From an uncultured Butyricicoccus sp. (lineage in GTDB: Bacteria; Bacillota; Clostridia; Oscillospirales; Butyricicoccaceae): a stretch of 25,903 bases of DNA. Under the pieces are notes generated by a model. The model saw nothing but the letters and a program-made list of their open reading frames with translations, did not search any database and was not told the DNA's origin. Where the stretch lies: positions 1 through 25,903 of the forward strand of contig CAJUDU010000031.1 of assembly GCA_910584935.1 (NCBI GenBank), read 5' to 3'. A program made the translations under genes and the position numbers. Each line of letters opens with the position of its first letter. Position 1 is the first letter of the stretch. Shown piece by piece: positions 1 through 8,851 of the stretch.

Positions 1-49
1 GGCGGATTCGGGACTTTCACCCGTTAGAACGTGCGCTCGCCGGGCGCAC
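1..49 (-). mobile_element. 5' end of a group II intron (partial, runs off the left edge)
   Basis: Read on the minus strand from 49 to 1, the sequence starts GTGCGCCCGGC and continues with the block AACGGGTGAAAGTCCCGAA, which is the usual look of a bacterial group II intron 5' end (GUGCG start, then early domain I). It begins one base after the T tract of the terminator at 51-97. Insertion just after a Rho-independent terminator is the known habit of class C group II introns. The body of the intron and any reverse transcriptase lie outside the window. The identification rests on recalled consensus; no structure was folded. Confidence 0.7.
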
Positions 50-50
50 T

Positions 51-97
51 AAAAAAACAAAGCCCGGACCGTCTGATGACGGTGCCGGGTCTTTGTT
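51..97 (-). terminator. Rho-independent terminator of the late operon
   Basis: On the minus strand an extended hairpin (arms around CCCGGCACCGTC and GACGGTCCGGG) is followed by TTTGTTTTTTT. It lies about 50 bases after the stop of the Cys-rich gene and is the obvious end of the minus-strand late transcript. The plus-strand reading has a weaker T-rich tail (TCTTTGTT), so it may work in both directions. Confidence 0.88.
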
Positions 98-147
98 ACC
101 CGTGGAAAGGGGCAGGCATAGCCTGCCCTTTCCGGTTCATTGATAGA

Positions 148-804
148 TTATTTGCAGCGACGGCACCCGCCGGTATTGCCGCCGGATACTGCACCATTGC
201 CACAGCCATTATTACAGCCGTTGCCTGGGGCAGAACCACTGCCACAACCGTTGTTGCAGCCGTTATTACAGCCGTTATTGCAGCCATTGTTGCAGCCGCC
301 GCCAAGGATATCGCCACAGCCGCATGGCTCACGACGCGGTGGGAAGAACTCGTCAATCGGGAACTCAAAGCGGTCAAATACATCGCAAGGATCTTCGGTT
401 TCATCACCGCCTGCGCCTGTGCAGTTGCAGTCACGTTCTGGCATACAGATATCATAAGCAGGCATCAGAAGCTGAATATCACGTTCCAGACGCATGATGG
501 AGAACTGGCCCAGAGTGACAAACAAGCGATTGCCATCCGCATTGAGTGCAATGTCCTCGCCGCCAAAGCACTGGCAAATTGGGGTCGGCACTGTGCTGAT
601 ATCACAGCCACAGCCGCAGCAATAATTTGGTTCTACGACTTTTGCTTCCAGCAAAATCGGTTCTACCGCTTCTACAACAGCAGTTGGCTTGTTGAAGCAC
701 TGCATTTGCTGGTAATCTGGCGCATCCTGGATATACTTGGAGCTAAAAATGCGTGCACCGCCATCGCTGCCAAACAAGATGCAGCGCTTGTCATAGACCG
801 CCAA
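148..804 (-). CDS. Cys-rich hypothetical protein with CNNG repeats
   Basis: Last gene before the late-operon terminator; I do not recognise the family. The first half is an ordinary-looking soluble domain (VYDKRCILFGSDGG near the start). The middle has Cys clusters (CCGCGC, CQCF), and the tail from about residue 165 is Gly/Asn/Cys-rich, with four consecutive CNNG units and two more further on, ending CRRCK. Such tails can be cross-linked or bind metal and are seen in surface and spore-coat-like proteins. The given start is a TTG without a convincing ribosome site. The same frame stays open up to about position 922 and reads like real protein (VRFFYRISVEASTTVGCPRL), but it contains no ATG, GTG or TTG. 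The true 5' end is therefore uncertain: a non-standard start, a frameshift, or loss of the start codon. It could be a virion protein or a neighbouring host gene. Confidence 0.6.
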   Translation of the reverse strand: MAVYDKRCILFGSDGGARIFSSKYIQDAPDYQQMQCFNKPTAVVEAVEPILLEAKVVEPNYCCGCGCDISTVPTPICQCFGGEDIALNADGNRLFVTLGQFSIMRLERDIQLLMPAYDICMPERDCNCTGAGGDETEDPCDVFDRFEFPIDEFFPPRREPCGCGDILGGGCNNGCNNGCNNGCNNGCGSGSAPGNGCNNGCGNGAVSGGNTGGCRRCK

Positions 805-924
805 ACCTGTCAGCAGACGTGGGCAACCAACAGTTGTGCTTGCTTCTACGCTGATGCGATAGAAGAAACGGACATCAACTGTATAAAACCCCCTATTATA
901 TGAACCGTAATGTTTCTGCTATCT

Positions 925-952
925 ACCTCCGTCATTTGACGGAGGTTTTTTT
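925..952 (+). terminator. hairpin with plus-strand T tract; holds the GGAGGT upstream of the Cys-rich gene
   Basis: A perfect 9-bp stem (ACCTCCGTC / GACGGAGGT, loop ATTT) is followed on the plus strand by seven Ts, so it looks like a terminator facing against the late operon. On the minus strand the second arm ends in GGAGGT, the only good ribosome site ahead of the Cys-rich gene, which would be hidden when the hairpin forms. Confidence 0.6.
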
Positions 953-956
953 ATTA

Positions 957-3900
957 TTATAGCGTTTGGAAACCTGACATCATGCCGCTTGCGGCGCTAC
1001 TGCCTTTCGACCCACCGCCGGATTTCCGCCCGCCTTTACCTTTACCCTTACCTTTCCCACTTTTTTTAGAGCTTCCGTATTCATACTTATCATCAATAGA
1101 TTTCATGATAAGCACTTTTTGGCTTGTTGTCAGCCCTTCCCACTGGTCAAGATAAGCAATGCGCTTATTCCTTCTGGAATATTTTTTGCCTTTATCACCG
1201 CTGAGTCTGTTAAGCCCTGCACTAATCACCTTGTACAAATCGACGTCCAGCCCGCTTTCCCGCAGCGCCGGGGCATTTTCACGCAGCTTGTCGCTTCCGC
1301 TGCTCATGCAGTCATCCCAAGTTTCTTTCAAATCGCCATTGTCGGCGCTCATGAACCAGGTCAGCATTTCGCGCTGCCCAAAGGTCATACCCTGCTGTTC
1401 CCCATCCGCCAAACCAAGTTCCTGAATAAATTCCGTTTTCCGCAGCTTTTTATATTCTTTCTTATCCGCTTCATGGATAGATATATCATTGTCCACGCTT
1501 TTATCAATCTGTTGCATTGTAATTGCAAAATACGCTTTTTCGGTCGCGGAAATATCGCCGATAAATTTATCAGCGGCAGCGCCGCGCCATTTTGCGCCAA
1601 GCGAAGGCAATATCACTTTTTCCATCGCGGCGTTTTTCTGCGCGTCGGTCAAATCTTTTGCACCCCGTATGGTATCCCAGGCATTAATTTTAATGCTGTA
1701 ACTGTCCTCGCCATCGGACACTGCGTCCGGCACAAGCCCGCCGTATTTTATTGCCTGTTCCGCGGTAAACCCATCGTCATGATAAAGGGAAAGCGCGTCT
1801 TTCTGGTCTTTTTCGCTCAGCGCGGAAGTGATTGCGAACGCATCCTCACTGGAAAAATCAATCGGTTTTTCAACGCCAACAATCCATTTCATCAGCGCCT
1901 TATCCGCCGCGCTGATATCTAAATCCATAATCACGCGGTTTTTCGCCGCGTCCAGCGCGTCATAATCGGTTTCATTCTTCGTTTCGGGCATATCGTCCCA
2001 GCCGCTTCCGGGTTCGCCTGGCATTTTGCGTTTCCATTCTGGTTTTGCTTCTTTCATTTTTTGCAGCGCGTCCAGCGCGGTTTGGTGTTCAATGCCGTGC
2101 TCAACCAGTTTTTTATATGTTTTCGCATCTTCAAAGCCCAGTTTTTTCACCGCTTCATAACTCTGCTTTGCATCCATGCCGTTTTGGGTCATGTACTGAT
2201 ACGCGGCTGTTTCATCGGCGTTCAGCCGCTGGAAGCCGCTTTTTACATAATCCTGCGCTTCTTTTGTGCGATATTTGCCAAACAGCGCCGCAAGCGCGTA
2301 GTCGCTGAAATCCTGCCCATACTGTGGGAAAAGCAGTTGCTGTCTGCCGTCTTTATCCGTATCATATGCGCCGCCAGCACGAACGGTCGCAATCCCTTCC
2401 GCTGTTTTTTTAATCGCGCCGCCGCCAAATGGCAGCAATAAATAAGTTGCGGGTTTCATCAGTTCTTTTGATGTGAAACTGGTTGGAAGCGCGGCGCTGA
2501 TTGGCAGCCGGCCGCCGCCAGCCAAACCGCCGACAAAAGGCAATTCCTCAAGCACATTTTTGCCAAGCCCCCAAGCGCGGTCTTTCGCTGTGCGCTTATC
2601 GTCCGGATCCCCGATACCCTCAAGCGCATCCTGTACAATGCTCACCGGATCAAGCGCCGCATCCCTGCCAGTCAGCCAAGAATAAGCCTGATTATACAGC
2701 CAAGCCCCGGCAAAAATCCTTGTCAGCGCGGCAGCAATTGCCATGACGCCTTTTTCGCCCAGCCTGCGGGGCAAATCCTTGCCTAAATACCTTAACTGGT
2801 TATTTACTTCAAGCTGGAACATGGTAAACGGCTTTACAAGTGGGCTTTGCCGCTCAAATATACTAGGCATCGCACCTTTGCTGCGGTCTGCCATCACGCT
2901 GGCAGCAAAAGCATCCGCTTCATTCACTGCCGTATCAAAATCCATACCGTTTTTCTGGTTCTGCATGGTGCGTGCTCTGACAATGCTTTCGGCAGTAAAC
3001 ATATCAATCCACTGCATCGGCGCGCCCGCGGCGTCGCTCATTTTGCGCAATGTGCTTTTTGCAATACTGTCCGAGCCGCGGCGGTTGACGAGGAAATCGG
3101 AACAATCCACAAATCCGTCCCCTTTACCGTAATTTTTAACCGTTTCCAGCATCCCGCGCAGCATATTGATGTTGCCAAGTTCCCCGGTCGCCTGTGTCAG
3201 CGGAATAAAATTTGTCAGCCAGCTGCCAGGGTTCAGCGCAATCATATTTGCGGCAACCCTGCTTTGCACCTGATGGCTGATAGAATAGATATCGCGCCCA
3301 ATATCATCTTCAATGCCCCTATCCCGCCTGTGTTTTTTACCGGCAAGGCGGTTGCCATAGTCGCGCAGTTCAGCAACCAGCCCCGGCATTCCGGTTTTCC
3401 GATTTTCATACACCTTTTCGATTTCCTGCCGTCTCTGGAGTGCGTCCAAATCGCGATTTTCGCGTATATTATCAACCAACTGCCTTGTGCCGTCATCGCT
3501 TAACCGATATCGCACAGCGTCTTCGAGCGCCCGTATTTTCTGTATACTCTCGGTTAATGTGATAACATCAACAGCAGTATCAATATATGCGTCAAAAGTT
3601 TTGACAGCATCATGTATAGTTTTCCCGCCCTGTCGGCGTTCCAAATGTCCAAACCACTGATGGCCGGGGCGGAATGTTTCGGTAATCCCGGCGAGGTCGG
3701 TCGGCAAGTTATTTTCGTTTGTAATTTTCATGCCGAGCAAATAAAATGCGCGTGCAAGCCGTGTGTCCGGCATTTCCTCTGCAGAATGCGGCGCATAATC
3801 GCGGCGAAATTCAGTTGGTTCAATGCCGTTTTCAATCTGCACATCATTTATCATGGCAAAAAGAGTATTGTAAATATCCCGGAAGGTTTGGGCGGCTTTA

Positions 3901-6900
3901 TCAAGTTTCTGCTGTCTGGCATCGTCAATTTTAATTTTATGTTCCTCTGCATATGCCAAAGCGGCGGCTTTTTCATTTTCCAGCAAATAATATACGATTT
4001 CGCTTTCATGTTTGGTTAACTCCAAGTTTTTCACACGCTGGCGCATCTCTACGCGTATTCTATTTCCCCTGGCAGATCCCTTATGTACAGGTGTAATATA
4101 GCGGTCTATCAGATCCTGCGCTTCGGCGCGATGTTCCTTGCCAAAAATATCGTAAAGATTGCGTTCCATCGTTTCAGTCTGATATTGTATGCCGCGTTTA
4201 TCCTTTGCGTAGGCTGCAATAGTTTCCGCATCTTTATTTGCCTGTATCATAAGCGCTTCCATGCGTTCCGCATTATGCTTGCTGATAGGTTTATACATTT
4301 CACGTTCCGCCGCCTGCAGCCTCGCATATTCCAACGCAAGTGCAGGGTGATTGGCAAGATGGGCGTCCTCCTCATTCCCATTCAGCAAGATAGACTGCGC
4401 GATGTCCTTATCATGCTGTGTCATCTCCTGCGCCTGATTGCTTTTGAGGAATTGTTCTGTGCGCGCTTTTGCCTTGCGGTAATCGCTCCAAGCGCGCAGC
4501 ATTTCAGCGTTTGGGCTGTCTTCGCGGATTAAGGTATGGTCTGCCGCGTCTATGGCGTCCTGTTCCGGCTGTTTGTAGCTGTCGCTTTCCAGCGCATCCA
4601 TTTGATTTTGTGCCATTTCCCGGCTTGCGGCATCCGGTGCAGGCGGCTGGCGTATTGTTTCAAATTCATCAGCTTTCATATCCCGCATCAGAAATGTATT
4701 TGTCTGTTTGTTCTCAAATTTAATTCTATAAGTGCCGTCCTCATTGATATTTACGATTGTGCCCATGTTGCCCATTTTTGCAGACCGCACTTTTTCCCCA
4801 ACGGCTGGCGCGGAAGGGGTTGGTTCTGGTGCTGCCTGCTGCTGTGGCGCAAGCTGTGTCATCTGCGCCATGCGCTCTTTACCTTGCTGCATCTGCGTGG
4901 CATTTTCCGCCGCTGTTTGTGCCTGTTGCGCTTGCACAGTGTCTATCTGTGTCTGCACGACATCAGGGAAAATATCGCAATATTCGCGCACAAGGCGTGG
5001 GTTGTCCGCCATTGTCACCGCGTTATCATCGCCACGGAGCACCAATGTTGCAGCTTTTTCATCGTTCTCTGTAAATTCGCTGCGTAAATCTTTTACACGG
5101 TCCTCCATCCATTTCTGTCTGTATTCCTCTTCCGTTATTTCTCGTACTGCCGGGCGGCTTTTTGGCGTTTCCGGCGCTTGTCCTGCTTGTTTCACCTGCA
5201 GTGTTTTTGCTGCCTCTTCGGGCGTAAACACACGTATAAATGTGTTATCATTCCGCACATCATAGAATTGTACAGAAATTTTTCCATCGCCCGTAAATTC
5301 CGTTACAATACCGGAGTAACCATCAAAAATCACACGGTCATGTAGTTTTAACCCACTTGTATAGTGTGCGTTTCTGCGTATTTGATGATTGTTGACCCGT
5401 TCCCACTCCTGTGTAAATTCCGCATCACGTGCCGTTTGCCGCTGCTGGGCTAATTCCGCTTTGTTGCGTGCAACAACACGTTCGGCTATTGTTTCCCGCA
5501 GCAAATCTTCAATTTCTGGATTTTGCTGAACGTCCTGCATCCGCCCAAGCGTTTGGGGATTTGCCGTCTGTGGCATTTGCGTTGTTGTCTGTGGGTTCAC
5601 CTGCCGCCCCTGCGCATCAAATATAGGCGACAATACTGCGCCGTCCTGCCTGGTCTGCCGGAATCCTGGCGTTTCCGCTGTCTGTGCCTTGCCTTTTTCT
5701 GCATCCAGCGAATTGACATCTAAATCCTCCTGTGTTATACTAGCATTAGAAGGTGAAGCCACTTCGCTGGGGTTGCCCACCGAATCATTCGGTCTGGTCC
5801 CAGTCTTGAACGTCGTGGCTTCACCTTCTTCGTTCACCAGCAGAACCTCATGCAAATAATATTTAGGAAGCTCTCGTGAATTATCATATTTCTTCACAAT
5901 CACGCCCATATCATAGGGCAATCCATCAATTGTAATCCGACCGCCGAAAACAACGGTATCAAATCGCCTGTCTTTCCAGTCGTGCTGCTGATCAATAATC
6001 TGCCCCTTTTGAATCACATCAGGAACCGCCGCAAACGCGGCGGCTTTTTCAGGTCCAATACCATGTGAAATGCTGTCCCGTGCACCGCTTCTGGTCAGTT
6101 TTACATCGCCAAAGCCCGGTCTTGTCACCTTTTCCCCAATAGATTTAAAGAAATTATGTACGCGGTCTATCAGCTTTGTGTCGCCGTTTCCAGAAAGCGC
6201 ATTCCCCTTAATTTCCGCAATAACGCCATGCTCGGCAAGCAATTGCCTGTTATTCCGGATATGGTCATTGAGTGTTGGTATTTTTGGCGGCTGGTTATCC
6301 TGCGCATTCATATTCTGCGGCGTCGGTAATCGTTCAGCGCCTTGCCCCGCACGCTCAAACGCCCCGGAATCCTGCGTACTCACATTTTGCGGTGTCGGCA
6401 GCAGCACAGCGCTTTTCCACTCTGTTATTTGCCGTTCTGTTAATTTGATTCCCTTTAACGCCGCCGCTTTTTGTGGTGTAATCGTCCGGTCAAATGTTTT
6501 TTCGGTTTTTGGGTCGTAAAACCGTATTGTTACCATTCCATCATTCGCTAATTTTGTTACAAGTCCATTGTAACCATCCATTTTCACGTTTTCATGTAAT
6601 CGCAAATTACTTACGTGCTTCACCCCTGCGGTTGTCTGTGAGTTTGCGTTCGCCTGCCGCCCCTGCGTTTGCGGCACTGGCAGCGGCTGTGGGCGCGGCG
6701 CGGAAGTATCCGCAAAAAGGCTGCCGATACGATTACCAGCCATACCGCCAACGCTGAAAACGCCGCCGCTAACCGCGCCGCCAGCAGCGGAAAGGGCAAG
6801 TTCCTGCAAGCTGAATTTCGCTTCCGGGTCTTTTGCGGCATAGTCCGCAATAGTATTTAAGATATAAGCGACACTTTCTTCTGTTGCTTCAATACCCGCC

Positions 6901-8792
6901 TGTTTTAAGATATTTTTTATTACGCCTTTGCCGCCGGTTCTCAACATTTTCATCAGCGAACCCAGCGGGATTTTTTCTGTTGCGGCTTCAATGCCGCCGC
7001 TGATCAGCCCGCGGGTTAATGCCTGCCCAGCGGAAATACCGCGCCGGTTAAGGGAATGTGTTTTTTCCGCTGCCGCGCCTGTACCCATTGCCGCAAGCGG
7101 AAGCGCAGGATTCACCAATGCAAGCGGTAATGTCGCGGCGTTTTCCGCAATACTATACGCGGTATCCGCAGCAAATTTTGCGCCGCCGCTCATGCCGCGG
7201 GTCATATTTTGCCTGTCCAATTCGCTTTCCCGCATCAAATCCTGCCCAATCCATTGCGGGTCAACTTCTTCGCCGGTTATCGTAGCACGGGCAGTTTCCA
7301 GCAAGGAGGGTACCGAACCCAGCCCTTTGATTATCATCGCTTCATAGCCTTGCCGTAACCGGTAATCCGGCATTTCCAAATCGTGTACAAGCTGCGCTGC
7401 CTTTTCTTTTCGCGATTCTTTTTCTTTTTCCCGTCTGCCGTGCTGCAATTCCCACACATTTGGCGCGCCTGGCACAACTTCCGGCATAAATGCGAGCGCC
7501 CCATTTTGCCCGGCACGCTGCTGCATCATGGTTTTTGTAGGGTTTATGATTGCGTCCGCCGCTTTAGGCAATCCGGTTTTCTCTGTTTCCGGCTTGCCTT
7601 TCGGGTCGCGCCAAAAACCGTCTTTACCGCGTACCAGACCAAGCAATGCCCCAGCTTCTTCATTTTGGCGCATCAACGCTGTTTTTTCTTCTTCAATTTG
7701 AGCCGCTGTTGCCTCATCCAGTTTGCCGCTATTTTTCAGCCCAGCCGCCCAGTTTTGCAGCAGCGCATAATCTTCCGACCGCTGTTTCATCTCCTCTTTG
7801 ATTTTTGCGGCTTCTTTTGGGCTGATTTTTTTGGGTTTATCTTTTGCGCTTGCCATGGCGGCGGTGGTTTTTTCCACGCTTTGCACCGTCGTTTCCGCTT
7901 GTTCGGCATAGCTTGGCTTTTTCGCCGCCGCACGCGCTGCAATTGCTCCTTTTGCATTTACCGCTGCCCTGTCCCTGCGCCGCTGCTGGTCATCCTTTGA
8001 TTTCTGCGCGGTAGGCATAGCGGCGACAGTTTTTTCTATGCTTTGCACCGCCGTTTTCGCCTGCTCGGCATAGCTTGGCTTTTTCGCCGCCGCACGCGCC
8101 GCGATTGCTCCTTTTGCATTTGCCGCCGCCCTGTCCCTGCGCCGCTGTTGGTCGTCTCTTGATTTCTGCGCGGTAGGCATAGCGGCGACAGTTTTTTCTA
8201 TGCTTTGCACCGCCGTTTTCGCCTGCTCGGCATAGCTTGGCTTTTTCGCCGCCGCACGCGCCGCGATTGCTCCTTTTGCATTTGCCGCTGCCCTGTCTCT
8301 GCGCTGCTGCTGGTCGGCTCTCGACTTCTGTACGGCAGTTTTTGCGGCGGTGGTTACTTTTCCCACACTTTGCACCGCTGTTTTCGCCTGCTTGGCATAG
8401 CTTGGCTTTTTCGCTGCCGCACGCGCCGCGATTGCTCCTTTTGCATTTGCCGCCGCCCTATCTCTGCGCCGCTGCTGGTCGTCTTTTGACTTCTGTGCGG
8501 CAGTTTTTGCAGCGGTGGTTGCTTTTTCCACACTTTGCACCGCCGTTTTCGCCTGCTCGGCATAGCTTGGCTTTTTCGCCGCTGCACGTGCTGCGATTGC
8601 CCCTTTTGTGTTTGCCGCCGCCCTATCTCTGCGCCGCTGCTGGTCGTCTTTTGATTTCTGCGCAACTGGTACGGCGGTTGCCTTTTCCACACTTTGCACG
8701 GCCGCTTTCGCCCGTTCGGCATAACTTTGCTTTTTCGTGCTTTGTACTGTTGCTTTTATTTTTTCAGCATAGCTTTGCTTTTTCTTCGCCAT
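957..8792 (-). CDS. giant polyvalent virion/ejection-type protein with LPD3-like domain
   Basis: A 2,611-residue protein, probably packaged and ejected with the DNA, as are the large polyvalent proteins of short-tailed phages. In order: five to six basic Ala/Lys/Arg/Gln-rich repeats of 54-55 residues (about 20-315); a helical stretch; glycine-rich hydrophobic segments (about 535-700) that could insert in a membrane; three small SH3-like modules (about 731-775, 1144-1193, 1332-1372) sharing the pattern LH..V..DGY.G.VT....DG...V.FYD; an LPD3-like nuclease-fold domain (about 838-1010; SISHGIG, AVPDVIQKG, YYLHEV); long helical regions; a segment from about 1850 (ALNPGSWLTNF) resembling the LPD38-type domain; and a Gly/Lys-rich tail. 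The start was taken at the second of two adjacent ATGs, five bases after GAGGTG. It ends with three TAA codons in a row. The domain calls are by recalled motif. Alternatives such as a virion RNA polymerase are not supported by motifs I can see. Confidence 0.85.
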   Translation of the reverse strand: MAKKKQSYAEKIKATVQSTKKQSYAERAKAAVQSVEKATAVPVAQKSKDDQQRRRDRAAANTKGAIAARAAAKKPSYAEQAKTAVQSVEKATTAAKTAAQKSKDDQQRRRDRAAANAKGAIAARAAAKKPSYAKQAKTAVQSVGKVTTAAKTAVQKSRADQQQRRDRAAANAKGAIAARAAAKKPSYAEQAKTAVQSIEKTVAAMPTAQKSRDDQQRRRDRAAANAKGAIAARAAAKKPSYAEQAKTAVQSIEKTVAAMPTAQKSKDDQQRRRDRAAVNAKGAIAARAAAKKPSYAEQAETTVQSVEKTTAAMASAKDKPKKISPKEAAKIKEEMKQRSEDYALLQNWAAGLKNSGKLDEATAAQIEEEKTALMRQNEEAGALLGLVRGKDGFWRDPKGKPETEKTGLPKAADAIINPTKTMMQQRAGQNGALAFMPEVVPGAPNVWELQHGRREKEKESRKEKAAQLVHDLEMPDYRLRQGYEAMIIKGLGSVPSLLETARATITGEEVDPQWIGQDLMRESELDRQNMTRGMSGGAKFAADTAYSIAENAATLPLALVNPALPLAAMGTGAAAEKTHSLNRRGISAGQALTRGLISGGIEAATEKIPLGSLMKMLRTGGKGVIKNILKQAGIEATEESVAYILNTIADYAAKDPEAKFSLQELALSAAGGAVSGGVFSVGGMAGNRIGSLFADTSAPRPQPLPVPQTQGRQANANSQTTAGVKHVSNLRLHENVKMDGYNGLVTKLANDGMVTIRFYDPKTEKTFDRTITPQKAAALKGIKLTERQITEWKSAVLLPTPQNVSTQDSGAFERAGQGAERLPTPQNMNAQDNQPPKIPTLNDHIRNNRQLLAEHGVIAEIKGNALSGNGDTKLIDRVHNFFKSIGEKVTRPGFGDVKLTRSGARDSISHGIGPEKAAAFAAVPDVIQKGQIIDQQHDWKDRRFDTVVFGGRITIDGLPYDMGVIVKKYDNSRELPKYYLHEVLLVNEEGEATTFKTGTRPNDSVGNPSEVASPSNASITQEDLDVNSLDAEKGKAQTAETPGFRQTRQDGAVLSPIFDAQGRQVNPQTTTQMPQTANPQTLGRMQDVQQNPEIEDLLRETIAERVVARNKAELAQQRQTARDAEFTQEWERVNNHQIRRNAHYTSGLKLHDRVIFDGYSGIVTEFTGDGKISVQFYDVRNDNTFIRVFTPEEAAKTLQVKQAGQAPETPKSRPAVREITEEEYRQKWMEDRVKDLRSEFTENDEKAATLVLRGDDNAVTMADNPRLVREYCDIFPDVVQTQIDTVQAQQAQTAAENATQMQQGKERMAQMTQLAPQQQAAPEPTPSAPAVGEKVRSAKMGNMGTIVNINEDGTYRIKFENKQTNTFLMRDMKADEFETIRQPPAPDAASREMAQNQMDALESDSYKQPEQDAIDAADHTLIREDSPNAEMLRAWSDYRKAKARTEQFLKSNQAQEMTQHDKDIAQSILLNGNEEDAHLANHPALALEYARLQAAEREMYKPISKHNAERMEALMIQANKDAETIAAYAKDKRGIQYQTETMERNLYDIFGKEHRAEAQDLIDRYITPVHKGSARGNRIRVEMRQRVKNLELTKHESEIVYYLLENEKAAALAYAEEHKIKIDDARQQKLDKAAQTFRDIYNTLFAMINDVQIENGIEPTEFRRDYAPHSAEEMPDTRLARAFYLLGMKITNENNLPTDLAGITETFRPGHQWFGHLERRQGGKTIHDAVKTFDAYIDTAVDVITLTESIQKIRALEDAVRYRLSDDGTRQLVDNIRENRDLDALQRRQEIEKVYENRKTGMPGLVAELRDYGNRLAGKKHRRDRGIEDDIGRDIYSISHQVQSRVAANMIALNPGSWLTNFIPLTQATGELGNINMLRGMLETVKNYGKGDGFVDCSDFLVNRRGSDSIAKSTLRKMSDAAGAPMQWIDMFTAESIVRARTMQNQKNGMDFDTAVNEADAFAASVMADRSKGAMPSIFERQSPLVKPFTMFQLEVNNQLRYLGKDLPRRLGEKGVMAIAAALTRIFAGAWLYNQAYSWLTGRDAALDPVSIVQDALEGIGDPDDKRTAKDRAWGLGKNVLEELPFVGGLAGGGRLPISAALPTSFTSKELMKPATYLLLPFGGGAIKKTAEGIATVRAGGAYDTDKDGRQQLLFPQYGQDFSDYALAALFGKYRTKEAQDYVKSGFQRLNADETAAYQYMTQNGMDAKQSYEAVKKLGFEDAKTYKKLVEHGIEHQTALDALQKMKEAKPEWKRKMPGEPGSGWDDMPETKNETDYDALDAAKNRVIMDLDISAADKALMKWIVGVEKPIDFSSEDAFAITSALSEKDQKDALSLYHDDGFTAEQAIKYGGLVPDAVSDGEDSYSIKINAWDTIRGAKDLTDAQKNAAMEKVILPSLGAKWRGAAADKFIGDISATEKAYFAITMQQIDKSVDNDISIHEADKKEYKKLRKTEFIQELGLADGEQQGMTFGQREMLTWFMSADNGDLKETWDDCMSSGSDKLRENAPALRESGLDVDLYKVISAGLNRLSGDKGKKYSRRNKRIAYLDQWEGLTTSQKVLIMKSIDDKYEYGSSKKSGKGKGKGKGGRKSGGGSKGSSAASGMMSGFQTL
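5748..5829. repeat. 82-nt nested palindrome inside the LPD3-region coding sequence
   Basis: Outer arms AGAAGGTGAAGCCAC (5748-5762) and GTGGCTTCACCTTCT (5815-5829) form a perfect 15-bp inverted repeat. Inside are a second pair (CTGGG / CCCAG) and an inner hairpin (ACCGAAT / ATTCGGT), so the whole segment folds as one interrupted rod. It is read in-frame as about 27 residues at the end of the LPD3-like domain (contains TGTRPNDSVGNPSEVASPS). Confidence 0.85.
7860..8740 (-). repeat. tandem coding repeats of 162-165 bp
   Basis: Five to six head-to-tail units encode KKPSYAEQAKTAVQS followed by a short variable linker and DDQQRRRDRAAANAKGAIA. Units are highly similar at the DNA level; the linker comes in two forms (TAAKTA or VAAMPTA) that change the unit from 55 to 54 residues. 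The boundaries given are approximate. Confidence 0.9.
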
Positions 8793-8811
8793 CATTTCAC
8801 CTCATTTTGTC

Positions 8812-8839
8812 AATACCCCCCTTTTTTGAGGGGGGTATT
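8812..8839. other. intergenic hairpin between the Gln/Ala-rich virion protein and giant protein genes
   Basis: AATACCCCCC and GGGGGGTATT form a 10-bp perfect stem with loop TTTTTTGA. There is no T tract after it on the minus strand, so it is not a clear terminator for the operon. On the plus strand TTTGTC follows. It may stabilise or process the late mRNA just ahead of the giant gene. Confidence 0.6.
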
Positions 8840-8851
8840 TTGTCACCCGGC

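Noticed and set aside
31..903. Plus-strand reading frame of about 290 codons opposite the Cys-rich gene
   Set aside because: It starts inside the intron/terminator and reads the complement of the CNNG repeats as Ala/Ile/Thr low complexity; no ribosome site.
5748..5829. Small self-cleaving ribozyme (hammerhead-like)
   Set aside because: Nested stems are present but I find neither the CTGATGA nor the GAAA core on either strand in the right places.
7860..8740. CRISPR array
   Set aside because: Repeats are 162-165 bp, contiguous, in-frame and protein-coding; there are no spacers.
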